Shown here: piece by piece, positions 45,501-53,638 of the stretch
Layout of the letters: the number at the start of each line of letters is the position of its first letter
How positions within the stretch are numbered: position 1 is the first letter of the stretch
Source of the DNA: Candidatus Dechloromonas phosphoritropha
GTDB taxonomy: Bacteria > Pseudomonadota > Gammaproteobacteria > Burkholderiales > Rhodocyclaceae
Assembly (NCBI GenBank): GCA_016722705.1
Contig: JADKGN010000005.1
Location: 434,001-498,000, forward strand
DNA: 64,000 bases
Reading direction: 5' to 3'
Notes under the pieces: generated by a model
What the model was told of the DNA's origin: nothing
The model's input: only the letters and a program-made list of their open reading frames with translations
Database searches by the model: none
Position numbers and translations under genes: made by a program

Positions 45501-47396
45501 GGTGCCGCTGGTCTGCGGGGTCCACTTGTTGCCGCCGTCACCGGTGGCGAGGATCGTCCCGTTCCAGCCGACCGCCCAGCCGCGCTGGCCGTCAGCGGTG
45601 AAGTGCACGTGGTTGAGATAATCCTGGGTGCCGCTGGTCTGCGGGGTCCACTTGTTGCCGCCGTCGCCGGTGGCGAGGATCGTCCCGTTCCAGCCGACCG
45701 CCCAGCCGCGCTGGCCGTCAGCGGTGAAGTGCACGCTGTAGAGATCACCCTGGGTGCCGCTGGTCTGCGGGGTCCACTTGTTGCCGCCGTCGCCGGTGGC
45801 GAGGATCGTCCCGTTCGAGCCGACCGCCCAGCCGCGCTGGCCGTCAGCGGTGAAGTGCACGCTATTGAGCGTGGCCTGGGTGCCGCTGGTCTGCGGGGTC
45901 CACTTGTTGCCGCCGTCGCCGGTGGCGAGGATCGTCCCGTTCGAGCCGACCGCCCAGCCGCGCTGGCCGCCAGCGGTGAAGTGCACGCTACTGAGCGTGG
46001 CCTGGGTGCCGCTGGTCTGCGGGGTCCACTTGTTGCCGCCGTCGCCGGTGGCGAGGATCGTCCCGTTCGAGCCGACCGCCCAGCCGCGCTGGCCGTCAGC
46101 GGTGAAGTGCACGCTACTGAGCGTGGCCTGGGTGCCGCTGGTCTGCGGGGTCCACTTGTTGCCGCCGTCGCCGGTGGCGAGGATCGTCCCGTCCATGCCG
46201 ACCGCCCAGCCGCGCTGGCCGTCAGCGGTGAAGTGCACGCTGTGGAGCCAGGCCTGGGTGCCGCTGGTCTGCGGCGTCCATGCGTTGCCGCCATCGCTGG
46301 TGGCGAGGATCGTCCCGTCCATGCCGACCGCCCAGCCGCGCTGGCCGTCAGCGGTGAAGTGCACGCTGTTGAGCCAGGCCCCGGTGCCGCTGGTCTGCGG
46401 CGTCCATGCGTTGCCGCCATCGCTGGTGGCGAGGATCGTCCCGTCCATGCCGACCGCCCAGCCGCGCTGGCCGTCAGCGGTGAAGTGCACGCTGGTGAAC
46501 AAGTTTCGGGTGCCACTGGTCTGCGGCGTCCACGAGTTGCCACCGTCGCGGGTGGCGAGGATTGTTCCGTTCTCGCCAACCGCCCAGCCCAGACGCTCGG
46601 TAGCGAAGAACACCGCGTTCAGGTCGGCGTGGTCGGGACCCGGCCCGGTCGGCGCCGGCACTGCTTCCGGCGCCTTGGCATCGGTCTTCGCGACCACGGC
46701 GCCCGGCGCGGCAGGGATTGGCGTGATTTTATTCGCGAGCGGCTTCGCCGGCGCCGGTGCGGCCTTGGGACTGCTGTCCGGTATGCCCCCGGGATTGACG
46801 ACCTGTGCCGCCGGATTGGCTGCCACCTCCGACAGCGGTGGCGCATTCAGCTTCTGCTGCGCGGCAAGGTTGGGCGCTGCCTGTTGTTTCGGATCCGGCT
46901 GTTCTCCGGCCAGCGCTTCGGAAAACGGCGACCAGGCGCCGGCTCTCGCCTGCCGGCCACCGTCCGCCGCGTGCGCCACGGCAGCGGGCCGCTGTTGCAC
47001 CCAGTTGCTGCCACCATCCGCGCTGTGCAGGACAAGACCGCCATCGCCGACGGCCCAGACATTTTGCGTGTTCGGCAGAACGAAGACGGCCGACAAACTG
47101 CCGACGACGACACGGCGCTTGAAGGCGTTGCGCTCGAGCGGATACGCCCACCAGTCTGCCTTGCCGATGTCCCAGTCGGCGACAGGCCGAAACATGTCCG
47201 GGTGCGGCGCCTGGCGTTGCGCGAGAAAAGTGGCGACGGCCAGCAGAGTGATGACCAGGGTGATCAGCGCCCAGCGCAGCCAGCCCGGCATTCGCAAACG
47301 GCTTCGGGGTTCCTGCACCCGGCGGTCGGGCTGGAGCGAAGGCGGGTCCTCGCGAACTTGCGGCGCTTGTTCCTTGCGTGCCGGCGGAATGCTCAA
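42564..47396 (-). CDS. Giant membrane receptor: YCF48/BNR-type repeat sensor plus KAP NTPase
   Basis: 1610 aa. A transmembrane helix (MPGWLRWALITLVITLLAVATFL) follows a short N-terminus, then a Pro/Ala-rich linker, about 14 repeats of QRGWAVG...GTILATGDGGNxWTPQTSGT (42-residue period), a second helix (FATLALLAFTLFVLLGLV), and a cytoplasmic KAP P-loop NTPase: Walker A AVTGEWGNGKSSVMRML, FRTAWFNAWHHQQ and Walker B LVIFIDDLDRCTPATV, with the usual extra membrane segments (FLVGGLAGFLLLLFAKG). The topology places the repeats on the periplasmic side. Ends SQVRRFASRVAGILVR. A ligand-sensing NTPase receptor is inferred. Confidence 0.82.
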   Translation of the reverse strand: MSIPPARKEQAPQVREDPPSLQPDRRVQEPRSRLRMPGWLRWALITLVITLLAVATFLAQRQAPHPDMFRPVADWDIGKADWWAYPLERNAFKRRVVVGSLSAVFVLPNTQNVWAVGDGGLVLHSADGGSNWVQQRPAAVAHAADGGRQARAGAWSPFSEALAGEQPDPKQQAAPNLAAQQKLNAPPLSEVAANPAAQVVNPGGIPDSSPKAAPAPAKPLANKITPIPAAPGAVVAKTDAKAPEAVPAPTGPGPDHADLNAVFFATERLGWAVGENGTILATRDGGNSWTPQTSGTRNLFTSVHFTADGQRGWAVGMDGTILATSDGGNAWTPQTSGTGAWLNSVHFTADGQRGWAVGMDGTILATSDGGNAWTPQTSGTQAWLHSVHFTADGQRGWAVGMDGTILATGDGGNKWTPQTSGTQATLSSVHFTADGQRGWAVGSNGTILATGDGGNKWTPQTSGTQATLSSVHFTAGGQRGWAVGSNGTILATGDGGNKWTPQTSGTQATLNSVHFTADGQRGWAVGSNGTILATGDGGNKWTPQTSGTQGDLYSVHFTADGQRGWAVGWNGTILATGDGGNKWTPQTSGTQDYLNHVHFTADGQRGWAVGWNGTILATGDGGNKWTPQTSGTQAALISVHFAADGQRGWAVGTDGTILATGDGGNVWTPQTSGTGAQLNSVHFAADGQRGWAVGTDGTILATGDGGNVWTPQTSGTWELLFSVQFTADGQRGWAVGSGGTILTTGNGGKAWTPQTSGTEAWLSSAQSTADGQRGWAVGGFGTVLATGDGGRLWSASAPYQRYWAPWYFATLALLAFTLFVLLGLVEIAQPGSAADTGPPLADGAATLLRSDQPVADKLFDRLGVRPAVEALSSFIRNRDTEPRVTIAVTGEWGNGKSSVMRMLQTELEHAGFRTAWFNAWHHQQEGRQLTALFEAVRKQAVPRWWRQPVSALRVRSRLIWGRGGFYRSVAVATALLAALLAGDLLADGWRSARDRLQLNVAHHVLQERRTVITGASLAKLDPFAKSVASAASAPAKSAPESASAAHAATTATAASPRDHCDPRSWSTLHKAEPIRPALYCYLQSRLQWEESGDDSHCGVQHASAVGAGQRCVFASGEELIATLDANAFADRSKLWPSEKKAILAAAETLPPPPVFPWFENFLVGGLAGFLLLLFAKGITVYGVQLAAPLRAWLAASTKDADGDKEANGTIERYRAEFSLLCDALGGRLVIFIDDLDRCTPATVNGMLELTNYLVDVGKCFVVIGAAMERVKRCVKSPVEDEDRTEHDAYATAYLRKLVHIELPVPQNRALLEGLAGAEATAGPADVVRSQAWHFAGRGMLVAGAVAVLALVFIQGERLPHGGKAKALQVLAALPSVVSEVAQQKQPDAASADPKLKPERDSQPIAIGLMPTPPTVSPFGWLGATALLALAGLLLSWLRRHRDKVVLALGGALRAEDSDRFMRALKIWNPVVVSYDPTPRHIKRFYNRARLFAAYETQGNTSDAARDESLVALAAMHHLDPASLGELENALLSAEQEGRAPTAEVEAWLVRRDFEEGYKDASGGAPTDPSAAARSAALHKAWKEHLATFGSVPSASQVRRFASRVAGILVR
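45020..46600 (-). repeat. Tandem 126-bp YCF48-type repeat array
   Basis: Twelve copies contain QRGWAVG, plus a more divergent copy at each N-terminal edge. Period is 42 codons (126 bases). Several adjacent copies, e.g. between 45890 and 46140, differ by one or a few bases, so they arose by recent tandem duplication, while two short codon groups differ between nearly every copy (see findings). It is coding, so not a CRISPR array. Confidence 0.85.
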
Positions 47397-47878
47397 GCTT
47401 GCCTCCGAGAGTAAGGCTGCTGCGGAAAGTATCTCTGGCCGTAGCCGCCGCGGTCAAGCACGGCTGGCCTGCCGGGATGATACGCCCGGACGATATTCCC
47501 TGGAGAAGGAATAACAGGGAATCCGCAGTGCCGGCATTTTCCGGTTTCTATGGGCTTCTTGAAGTGGGGGCCAGATTGCTTTCCATGGCACCACGCGCTG
47601 AGGCTGGCGGTGGCGGTGTCAACTGCGGTTTTCCGTCCGGCCTGGAGAAGACCGGCGCGGACGTCAGTCAGCGGCCAAGACCGGCGATGCAGATCAGAGG
47701 TCGCGGGTGACTCGAATGCGATACCAGGAGGTCCTTCGGCACCGTCCCGGGCGTCACTGAACGCGACTGATTCGCGCTGTGCTAATCTGGACTATCGGTT
47801 TGCCTGCCAGGATGGCGGGCAGATCAAGCAAGCGTGATTCACGAGCTGCCGAATTCTGATCAAGGAGATCTGTTGTTC
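47397..47878. other. 480-bp intergenic region with hairpin
   Basis: No convincing gene. An eight base-pair inverted repeat, ATTCCCTG / CAGGGAAT with a 12-base loop, lies at 47495-47522, about 100 bases upstream of the KAP gene start, and could be an operator. The right end carries AAGGAG (47864-47869) before the basic protein gene. Confidence 0.4.
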
Positions 47879-48277
47879 ATGACGAAAAAAGCACATAAAC
47901 GACCAACCCATGCGAAAAAGGCCGCGAAGGGGATCACGGCAAGGAGCCACGCGAGGAGATCGGGGAAAGGTCCGAGCATACCGGACCTGACCGATGCGCT
48001 GGCCGCTGTCATGGCAAATTTGAAGGCAGCGCAGATTTCCAGGCTGCTGGGCGCTGCGGTTCCGGGGGGCCTTCCTGACGAGGCCGAAGTCTGTCAGACC
48101 GCAGCCGGGAAGAAGAAAGTCGGGAAGGCGCGGAAGGAAGCCCAGAGGAAAGCCCGGAAGGCCAGGAAGCAGGTAGAGAAAAAAGCAAGGCGAGCGAAGA
48201 AGCGAGCAATGAAGGAAGGCAAGCAGGCGAGCCCCACTGGCGAAGCCGATCCGAAAATTAACGATTCCGGAACCTGA
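47879..48277 (+). CDS. Lys/Arg-rich basic protein of unknown function
   Basis: 132 aa (MTKKAHKRPTHAKKAAKGI). An AAGGAG site precedes it by about 9 bases; TTG at 47873 is an alternative. The N-terminal half has a possible helix (LTDALAAVMANLKAAQISRLLGAAV); the C-terminal half is a long Lys/Arg/Ala helix (KKVGKARKEAQRKARKARKQ) that would bind nucleic acids or polyphosphate-like polyanions. Histone H1-like proteins are one possibility; no family is recognised. Confidence 0.55.
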   Translation: MTKKAHKRPTHAKKAAKGITARSHARRSGKGPSIPDLTDALAAVMANLKAAQISRLLGAAVPGGLPDEAEVCQTAAGKKKVGKARKEAQRKARKARKQVEKKARRAKKRAMKEGKQASPTGEADPKINDSGT

Positions 48278-48545
48278 CTGCCCGCCGCGGCCTGATGTCG
48301 GGAGCGCGCTGCCTCGCTTGATGGCAATCCCAGGCGAAGCGAACGGTTGCCCCAAGCCTCACGCTGCCGGCCGCCGTCGGAGATGCACAAGCAACACCAT
48401 CGGGATGGCACGGGCCGATCGCATCGACAGTGGCCGACCGGGGAAAGCCGGAGATTCGATTGCTACGAGCATCGTTGCGGTCGGCCATGCGGCTGCAGCG
48501 GAACGCGGGTACCGCCTGGCGTGGATGCAGCGTTGTACATAAAAA
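48278..48545. other. Intergenic region between basic protein and HU genes
   Basis: The convergent 3' region contains no supported gene. The terminator for the HU gene lies at its right end (next entry). Confidence 0.35.
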
Positions 48546-48565
48546 GAGCGGCCCGCAGGCCGCTC
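48541..48565 (-). terminator. Rho-independent terminator of the HU gene
   Basis: Stem GAGCGGCC / GGCCGCTC with a four-base loop; on the minus strand it is followed by five T (48545-48541). It is 28 bases past the stop of the HU gene. Confidence 0.75.
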
Positions 48566-48592
48566 CCTTTCTGCCAAATCGCCGTGTCAGTT

Positions 48593-49012
48593 CTACTTCT
48601 CGGCAGCGGGCTTGACGGCGGTAGCGGCAGGCTTGGCGGCAGCAGCAGGCTTGGCGGCAGCAGCGGGCTTGGCGGCAGCAGCAGGCTTGGCGGCAGCAGC
48701 AGGCTTGGCGGCGGCAGCTTTTTCCGGCTGGGCTTTCTTGCCCACCAGGACGGCCTTCAAGGTGGCTCCTCCTGAGAGCTTGGAAAACTTGGCCGCTGCC
48801 TTCTTGATCTTTTCACCGCTAGCAAGTTCACTGCCTTCGCGGGCCACACGCATGACCGACTTGAAGGTATCAAAGCCGATCAGCGCGACGGACTCGCCCT
48901 TGGTAATCGCTGCGGTGATGATGTCGACCAGACCATCGATTGCGCTTGCGGCTTGGGCCTTTGACAGTTCCGCGCGCGCGGATAGCGCCTCAATCAGTTC
49001 GTCTTTGTTCAT
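48593..49012 (-). CDS. HU-family nucleoid protein with Ala/Lys/Pro tail
   Basis: 139 aa. The first 90 residues are an HU fold (MNKDELIEALSARAELSKAQA, IGFDTFKSVMRVAREG). The C-terminal 45 residues are repeated AKPAAA units, giving a basic disordered tail like histone H1 or AlgP. It lacks the canonical GRNP arm sequence of HU, the corresponding part is GEKIKKAAAK. It should bind DNA and compact the nucleoid. A strong terminator follows it. Confidence 0.85.
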   Translation of the reverse strand: MNKDELIEALSARAELSKAQAASAIDGLVDIITAAITKGESVALIGFDTFKSVMRVAREGSELASGEKIKKAAAKFSKLSGGATLKAVLVGKKAQPEKAAAAKPAAAAKPAAAAKPAAAAKPAAAAKPAATAVKPAAEK

Positions 49013-49348
49013 TGGTACTCCTCCTCTTGTGGTTGAAAGCGCGATTCTGCCATTTATATGCGGGTAGCTACAACAGATTCATTGAATCGATCGAGTTGGC
49101 TGGAAGCGGGACGCTCACGCTGGCAGCCCGACCGGCAGACTCGCGTCGCTACCGGGATCAGTCATGAGCCCAGTGTCCCGGCAGACGGCGGAGGTGGACT
49201 ATGATCAATACTTGGGGCAACTTCTTGAACCAAAAGTGATAACCGGCAATCAAAGGGTCTTGTAGCGCTACGAGCCGGGTATGGTCAGGTGGCAAGTGCA
49301 TCGGATTCTCCCGGTCAATTTGAATTGCCAATACATGAGAGGCCCACC
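49013..49348. promoter_or_regulatory. Divergent intergenic region between HU and CHRD genes
   Basis: Between the starts of two divergent genes, so it holds both promoters. I do not see a strong consensus box. GAGAGG (49336-49342) before the CHRD start is a ribosome binding site. Confidence 0.35.
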
Positions 49349-49804
49349 ATGAACTCCACCCCCACCTTCCGTCATTGTCTGCCCGGCATGGTCGCGGCCG
49401 CGACCCTTGCCTTGTCCGCGTTTTCAATGTCCGCGACAGCCGATGAGCTGCTTTTCAAATTGTCGGGGGACGCGGAAGTGCCGCCGGTTGCCACGACGGC
49501 CTCGGGCACCGGCGCGATCAACATCAATCCGGACATGACCGTCAGCGGGAAGGTCACGACCTCCGCGGTTGCAGCCACGATGGCGCATATCCACGTTGGT
49601 AAGGCCGGGGCCAATGGAGCGGTCGTCGTCACCCTGGCGAAGAGCGGCGATAACGTCTGGCTGGTGCCGGACGGGACCAGGTTGAGCGAAGCCGCGTATC
49701 AATCCTACAAGGCCGGCGAACTCTACGTGAATGTTCACACCGCTGAACACAAGGCTGGCGAGATTCGCGGCCAATTGAATCCACCGAACGCGTCGGCCTA
49801 CTGA
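49349..49804 (+). CDS. Secreted CHRD-domain protein
   Basis: 151 aa from ATG 49349 (GAGAGG upstream). Signal peptide up to about residue 33 (MVAAATLALSAFSMSATAD). The mature protein is a CHRD domain: FKLSGDAEVPPVATTASGTGAI, AHIHVGKAGANGAVV and GELYVNVHTAEHKAGEIRGQL, all classic. Periplasmic or extracellular, function unknown. Confidence 0.85.
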   Translation: MNSTPTFRHCLPGMVAAATLALSAFSMSATADELLFKLSGDAEVPPVATTASGTGAININPDMTVSGKVTTSAVAATMAHIHVGKAGANGAVVVTLAKSGDNVWLVPDGTRLSEAAYQSYKAGELYVNVHTAEHKAGEIRGQLNPPNASAY

Positions 49805-49837
49805 AGAACAAGGAACGAGGGCAGGGTGCCGCCCGGG

Positions 49838-50557
49838 TCAACCCTTGACGTGCAGTCCGCACTCCTTGGACTCAGGTGATTCCCACCACCAGCGGCCGGC
49901 GCGGATATCCTCGCCGGGAGAGAGGGCGCGGGTGCATGGCGCGCAGCCGATGCTGGGGTAGAACTTGTCGTGCAGCGCGTTGTAGGGCACGACGTTCTGC
50001 CTGATGTAGGTCCAGACTTCCTTCTCGGTCCACCCGGCGAGCGGGTTGAACTTCTCGAGGCCATTGCCCGCGTCGTATTCGCGCAGCGGCAGGGCGTCGC
50101 GCGTGGCGGCCTGCTGGGCGCGCAGGCCGGTTATCCAGGCGCGCTTTCCGGCCAGCGCGCGGCGCAGCGGCTCGACCTTGCGGATGGCGCAGCAGGCCTT
50201 GCGCAGCGTGACCGAATCGCGGAAGGCGTTGATGCCCTGGTTGCGTACGTAGGTTTCGACATCGTCGGCGCGGGGAAAGAATATCGTGAGCTTGTGCCCG
50301 TAGCGTTTCTCGACGGCGCCCATCAGCTCATGGGTTTCGGCGGGCAGGCGGCCGGTATCGAGGCTGAAGATGCTGATCGGCAGTTGCGACTTGAGAATCA
50401 GGTCAGTCAGCACCATGTCTTCGGCGCCCAGGCTGCTGGCAAAGGTTGCCGGCGCGAAGTCGCGGGCGATGTCGGCAAGCAGCGTCTGCGCCGTCAGGGT
50501 TTTTTCAGCGACGCTGGCCGATAGTTCCGGCGTGATGTTGAGCAGGCCCGGACTCAT
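49838..50557 (-). CDS. cysH: Adenylylsulfate reductase, assimilatory (CysH)
   Basis: 239 aa. SSLGAEDMVLTDLILK and FSLDTGRLPAETHELM are the substrate-binding motifs. The presence of Cys-Cys (LRKACCAIRKVEPL) plus CxxC (SIGCAPCTRAL) indicates a [4Fe-4S] cluster and thus APS rather than PAPS as substrate; the catalytic Cys is in ESKECGLHVKG. Reduces APS to sulfite using thioredoxin. Followed upstream by DUF934 and cysI in one operon. Confidence 0.9.
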   Translation of the reverse strand: MSPGLLNITPELSASVAEKTLTAQTLLADIARDFAPATFASSLGAEDMVLTDLILKSQLPISIFSLDTGRLPAETHELMGAVEKRYGHKLTIFFPRADDVETYVRNQGINAFRDSVTLRKACCAIRKVEPLRRALAGKRAWITGLRAQQAATRDALPLREYDAGNGLEKFNPLAGWTEKEVWTYIRQNVVPYNALHDKFYPSIGCAPCTRALSPGEDIRAGRWWWESPESKECGLHVKG

Positions 50558-50566
50558 CGCTCTGTT

Positions 50567-51082
50567 TCAGGCTGCACGGCGGCGGAAATACGGCTGCGGC
50601 CGGTCGCTGGAGGTCTGGTAGGCGTCGCCGAAAGTCGAAAAGCCGTGCTCGATTGCGTAGCTTGCATCCTTGTCGCCCTTGAGGGCATAGGCATCGAAGC
50701 CGACGCGCCGCAGGTAGAATAGCTGGTCATGCACCACATCACCGACGGCGCGCAGTTCGCCTTGGTAATTGTAGTGCTGGCGCAGCAGGCTGGCGCTGGA
50801 ATAGCCGCGGCCATCGACGAATTTCGGGAAGTTGACGGCGATCACGATGAAGTAGTCGAGGTCGGCGGCGATCTCCTCGACGCGGTCGTCCGGCTGCAGC
50901 AGCAGGCCGATGCGCTTGTGGGTGGAGATGATTTCGCCCTTGCGCGCCTGCCATACGGCGATCGGGAAGATGACGTCGCCAACTGGCAGGACGACGCTTT
51001 CCGGCGCTTCGCCGTCAGTCAGTTCGAGGGTTTTCCAGGCGTCGACCGCGACAGCCTTGTTCCTGATCAAGTGAGCCATCAT
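50567..51082 (-). CDS. DUF934 protein of sulfate assimilation
   Basis: 171 aa matching DUF934: LPVGDVIFPIAVWQARKGEI, DYFIVIAVNFPKFVDGRGYSSASLLRQ, GELRAVGDVVHDQLFYLRRVGFDAYAL. It is always coupled to cysI in proteobacteria and is thought to take part in electron delivery to sulfite reductase, though its exact role is unknown. ATGA overlap with cysI. Confidence 0.88.
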   Translation of the reverse strand: MMAHLIRNKAVAVDAWKTLELTDGEAPESVVLPVGDVIFPIAVWQARKGEIISTHKRIGLLLQPDDRVEEIAADLDYFIVIAVNFPKFVDGRGYSSASLLRQHYNYQGELRAVGDVVHDQLFYLRRVGFDAYALKGDKDASYAIEHGFSTFGDAYQTSSDRPQPYFRRRAA

Positions 51083-52770
51083 GCGGCGTCCTTTTCTGCG
51101 GGCTTGCCCGCGCCGTGGGCGCGTCCTTCGTAGACGCGGTTCTTGAATGGGTCGATGCCGATGCGATCGAAGGTGTCGAGAAATGATTCGTCGGCATGGC
51201 GGTTGGCGAGATAGACCTTGATGATCTTGTCAACGACGTCGGGCATCTCGTTGGCCGAGAACGAGGGACCGATGACCTTGCCGAGACGGGCAGCGTTGCC
51301 CTGGCGCCCGCCGAGCGTGACCTGGTAGAACTCGGCATTGTTCTTGTCGACACCGAGCACGCCGATGTGGCCGACGTGGTGGTGGCCGCAGGCGTTCATG
51401 CAGCCGGAGATGTTGAGGTCGATTTCGCCGATGTCGAAGAGGTAATCAAGGTCGTCGAAACGGGCCTGAATGGCGGCAGCGATGGGGATCGACTTGGCAT
51501 TGGCGAGGTCGCAGAAATCGCCACCGGGGCAGCAGATGATGCCGGTCAGCAGGCCGACGTTGGGCGTCGCCAAGCCGTTTTCCCGTGCCACCTGCCAGAC
51601 GGCGTGGAGGTCAGACTTGCGGACATCGGCAAGGATGATGTTCTGCTCGTGCGAGATGCGCAGTTCGCCGAAGCTGTAACGGTCGGCGAGATCGGCGACG
51701 AGATCCATCTGCTCGGCGCTGATGTTGCCGGGTGGCACGCCATGTTTTTTCAGCGACAGGGTGACGGCGGCGTAGCCGGCGACCTTGTGCGGGTGAGTGT
51801 TGCGCTCAACCCAGCGGGCGAAGGCCTTTTCGGCGTGGCGATGCTGTTCGAAACCGAGGTCGACGGCCGGGGTTGCCGCGTAATCCGGTGCCACGAAGTG
51901 CGCGGCGACGCGGTCGAACTCCTCCTGCGTCAGTGTCGCCGGACTATCCTTGATGTGTGCCCATTCATCTTCGACCAGCCGCGTGAATTCCTCGACGCCG
52001 AGCGCCTGCACGAGGATCTTGATGCGCGCTTTGAAGGAATTGTCGCGACGGCCGAAGCGGTTGTACACGCGGAGAATGGCTTCGCAATAGGTCAGGATGT
52101 GCTGCCAGGACAGGAATTCGCGGACAACCTGGCCGCGAATCGGCGTCCGTCCGAGGCCGCCGCCGACGATGACCGTGAAGCCGGTTTCGCCGTCCAGTTG
52201 CTTGAGATGCAGGCCGATGTCGTGGAACCAGGTGACGGCGCGGTCCTCCTTCGTTCCGGAAATGGCGATCTTGAACTTGCGCGGCAGGAAGGCGAATTCC
52301 GGGTGGAAGGTGCTCCACTGGCGGAGGATTTCGGCGAGCGGGCGCGGATCGATCACCTCGTCGGCGGCGACGCCGGCGAACTGGTCGGTGGTGATATTGC
52401 GGATGCAGTTGCCCGAGGTCTGGATGGCGTGCATCTCGACTTCGGCGAGGTGGGCCAGGATGTCCGGGCAATCCTCGATCTTTGGCCAGTTGAACTGCAT
52501 GTTGTGGCGCGTCGTGAAGTGGCCGTAACCCTTGTCGTAGGTGCGGGCGATGAAAGCCAGCTTGCGCAACTGGGTGCTGTTCATCAGCGCGTAGGGAACG
52601 GCGATGCGGAACATCGGCGCGTGGCGCTGGATGTAGAGACCGTTCTGCAGGCGCAGTGGGCGGAACTCGTCTTCGGTGAGTTCGCCACCCTGCCAGCGCC
52701 GCACCTGATCGCGGAACTGCGCGACCCGTTCGTTGACAAGTTGATGGTCGATGGCATCGTATTTGTACAT
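51079..52770 (-). CDS. cysI: Sulfite reductase hemoprotein (CysI type)
   Basis: 563 aa. Siroheme/[4Fe-4S] motifs are TGIICCPGGDFCDLANAKS and LNISGCMNACGHHHVGHIG. The N-terminal ferredoxin-like half contains RLQNGLYIQRHAPMFRIAVPYALMNSTQLRKLAF. Reduces sulfite to sulfide. First gene of the minus-strand cysI-DUF934-cysH unit, downstream of a divergent LysR gene. Confidence 0.9.
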   Translation of the reverse strand: MYKYDAIDHQLVNERVAQFRDQVRRWQGGELTEDEFRPLRLQNGLYIQRHAPMFRIAVPYALMNSTQLRKLAFIARTYDKGYGHFTTRHNMQFNWPKIEDCPDILAHLAEVEMHAIQTSGNCIRNITTDQFAGVAADEVIDPRPLAEILRQWSTFHPEFAFLPRKFKIAISGTKEDRAVTWFHDIGLHLKQLDGETGFTVIVGGGLGRTPIRGQVVREFLSWQHILTYCEAILRVYNRFGRRDNSFKARIKILVQALGVEEFTRLVEDEWAHIKDSPATLTQEEFDRVAAHFVAPDYAATPAVDLGFEQHRHAEKAFARWVERNTHPHKVAGYAAVTLSLKKHGVPPGNISAEQMDLVADLADRYSFGELRISHEQNIILADVRKSDLHAVWQVARENGLATPNVGLLTGIICCPGGDFCDLANAKSIPIAAAIQARFDDLDYLFDIGEIDLNISGCMNACGHHHVGHIGVLGVDKNNAEFYQVTLGGRQGNAARLGKVIGPSFSANEMPDVVDKIIKVYLANRHADESFLDTFDRIGIDPFKNRVYEGRAHGAGKPAEKDAA

Positions 52771-52779
52771 GGTTATTCC

Positions 52780-53556
52780 TCAGGCAAAGACCAGCTTGCC
52801 GCCGATCAGAACGAGCATGGAGGCCAGCAGGCGACGCAGGATGTGCTCCGGCACCTTGGCTGAAATGTGGCTGCCGAGCCAGATGCCGGGCAGTGAGCCG
52901 AGCAGCAGCGCTCCGAGCAATGCCCAGTCGACACCGCCGAGCAGCCAGTGGCCGAGCCCGGCGACCAGCGTCAGCGGCACCGCATGAGCGACATCCGAAC
53001 CGACGATACGCACCGGTGAAAGGCTGGGATAGAGAAAGAAGAGGGCGGCGACGCCGAGCGCCCCAGCGCCGACCGACGAGATCGTGACCAGCACGCCAAG
53101 GATGGCGCCGACGGCAACGGTGATGGCCGGCCGGTGGCGCTGGAGCAGCGGCGAGTCTTCATGCCTGCCGGCGCAGTCACGCAGCTTGCGCCCGAACAGG
53201 ATGGCGATGGCGGTCAACAGCAGGGCGAAGCCGAGGCCGTGCGAAATGATCTCGCCGATGACGTTGCTGCCCTTCGGCAGTTGTGCCAGAACCCAGATGG
53301 TCAGCGCCGCGGCCGGGATGCTGCCGAGCGCCAGACGACCAGCGACCGCCCAGTCGATGTGGCCCTTGCGGCCGTGCGCCACAGTGCCACCGGCCTTGGT
53401 CAGCGCCGCGTAGAGGAGGTCGGTGCCGACCGCGGTGGCCGGGTGAATGCCAAACACCAGCACCAGCAGCGGTGTCATCAGCGAGCCGCCGCCGACGCCC
53501 GTAAGGCCGACGATGGCGCCGACGGCAAAGCCCGACAGGGTGTAGAGATAATCCAT
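52780..53556 (-). CDS. TauE/SafE-family sulfite exporter-like membrane protein
   Basis: 258 aa from ATG 53556 (MDYLYTLSGFAVGAIVGLTGVGGGSLMTPLLVLVFGIHPATAVGTDLLYAALTK is diagnostic of TauE/SafE). Eight or so transmembrane helices. Could transport sulfite or another organosulfur anion; linked to cysI by 9 bases. It is the first gene of the operon and divergent from the cysB-like gene. Confidence 0.85.
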   Translation of the reverse strand: MDYLYTLSGFAVGAIVGLTGVGGGSLMTPLLVLVFGIHPATAVGTDLLYAALTKAGGTVAHGRKGHIDWAVAGRLALGSIPAAALTIWVLAQLPKGSNVIGEIISHGLGFALLLTAIAILFGRKLRDCAGRHEDSPLLQRHRPAITVAVGAILGVLVTISSVGAGALGVAALFFLYPSLSPVRIVGSDVAHAVPLTLVAGLGHWLLGGVDWALLGALLLGSLPGIWLGSHISAKVPEHILRRLLASMLVLIGGKLVFA

Positions 53557-53638
53557 GGCGCGCATCGTAGCAGCGGAAGATTGAATCAAAAAGAATATCG
53601 GGTTAGATTGTTATATCAATTTATTATTTAATATAACC
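53557..53638. promoter_or_regulatory. Divergent promoter region of the sulfate assimilation operon and regulator
   Basis: The 82-base gap is unusually AT-rich (for example ATTTATTATTTAATATAA at 53618-53635), as expected for a LysR/CysB operator controlling both directions. The exact boxes cannot be assigned by eye. Confidence 0.5.

Noticed and set aside
45020..46600. Regular repeats as a CRISPR array
   Set aside because: Period of 126 bases divisible by three, in frame, encoding a conserved 42-residue module, with no unique spacers.
45351..47414. Long plus-strand frame opposite the YCF48-KAP gene
   Set aside because: It is a by-product of the 126-bp coding repeats and GC-rich codons on the minus strand; the minus strand has recognised domains and membrane helices.
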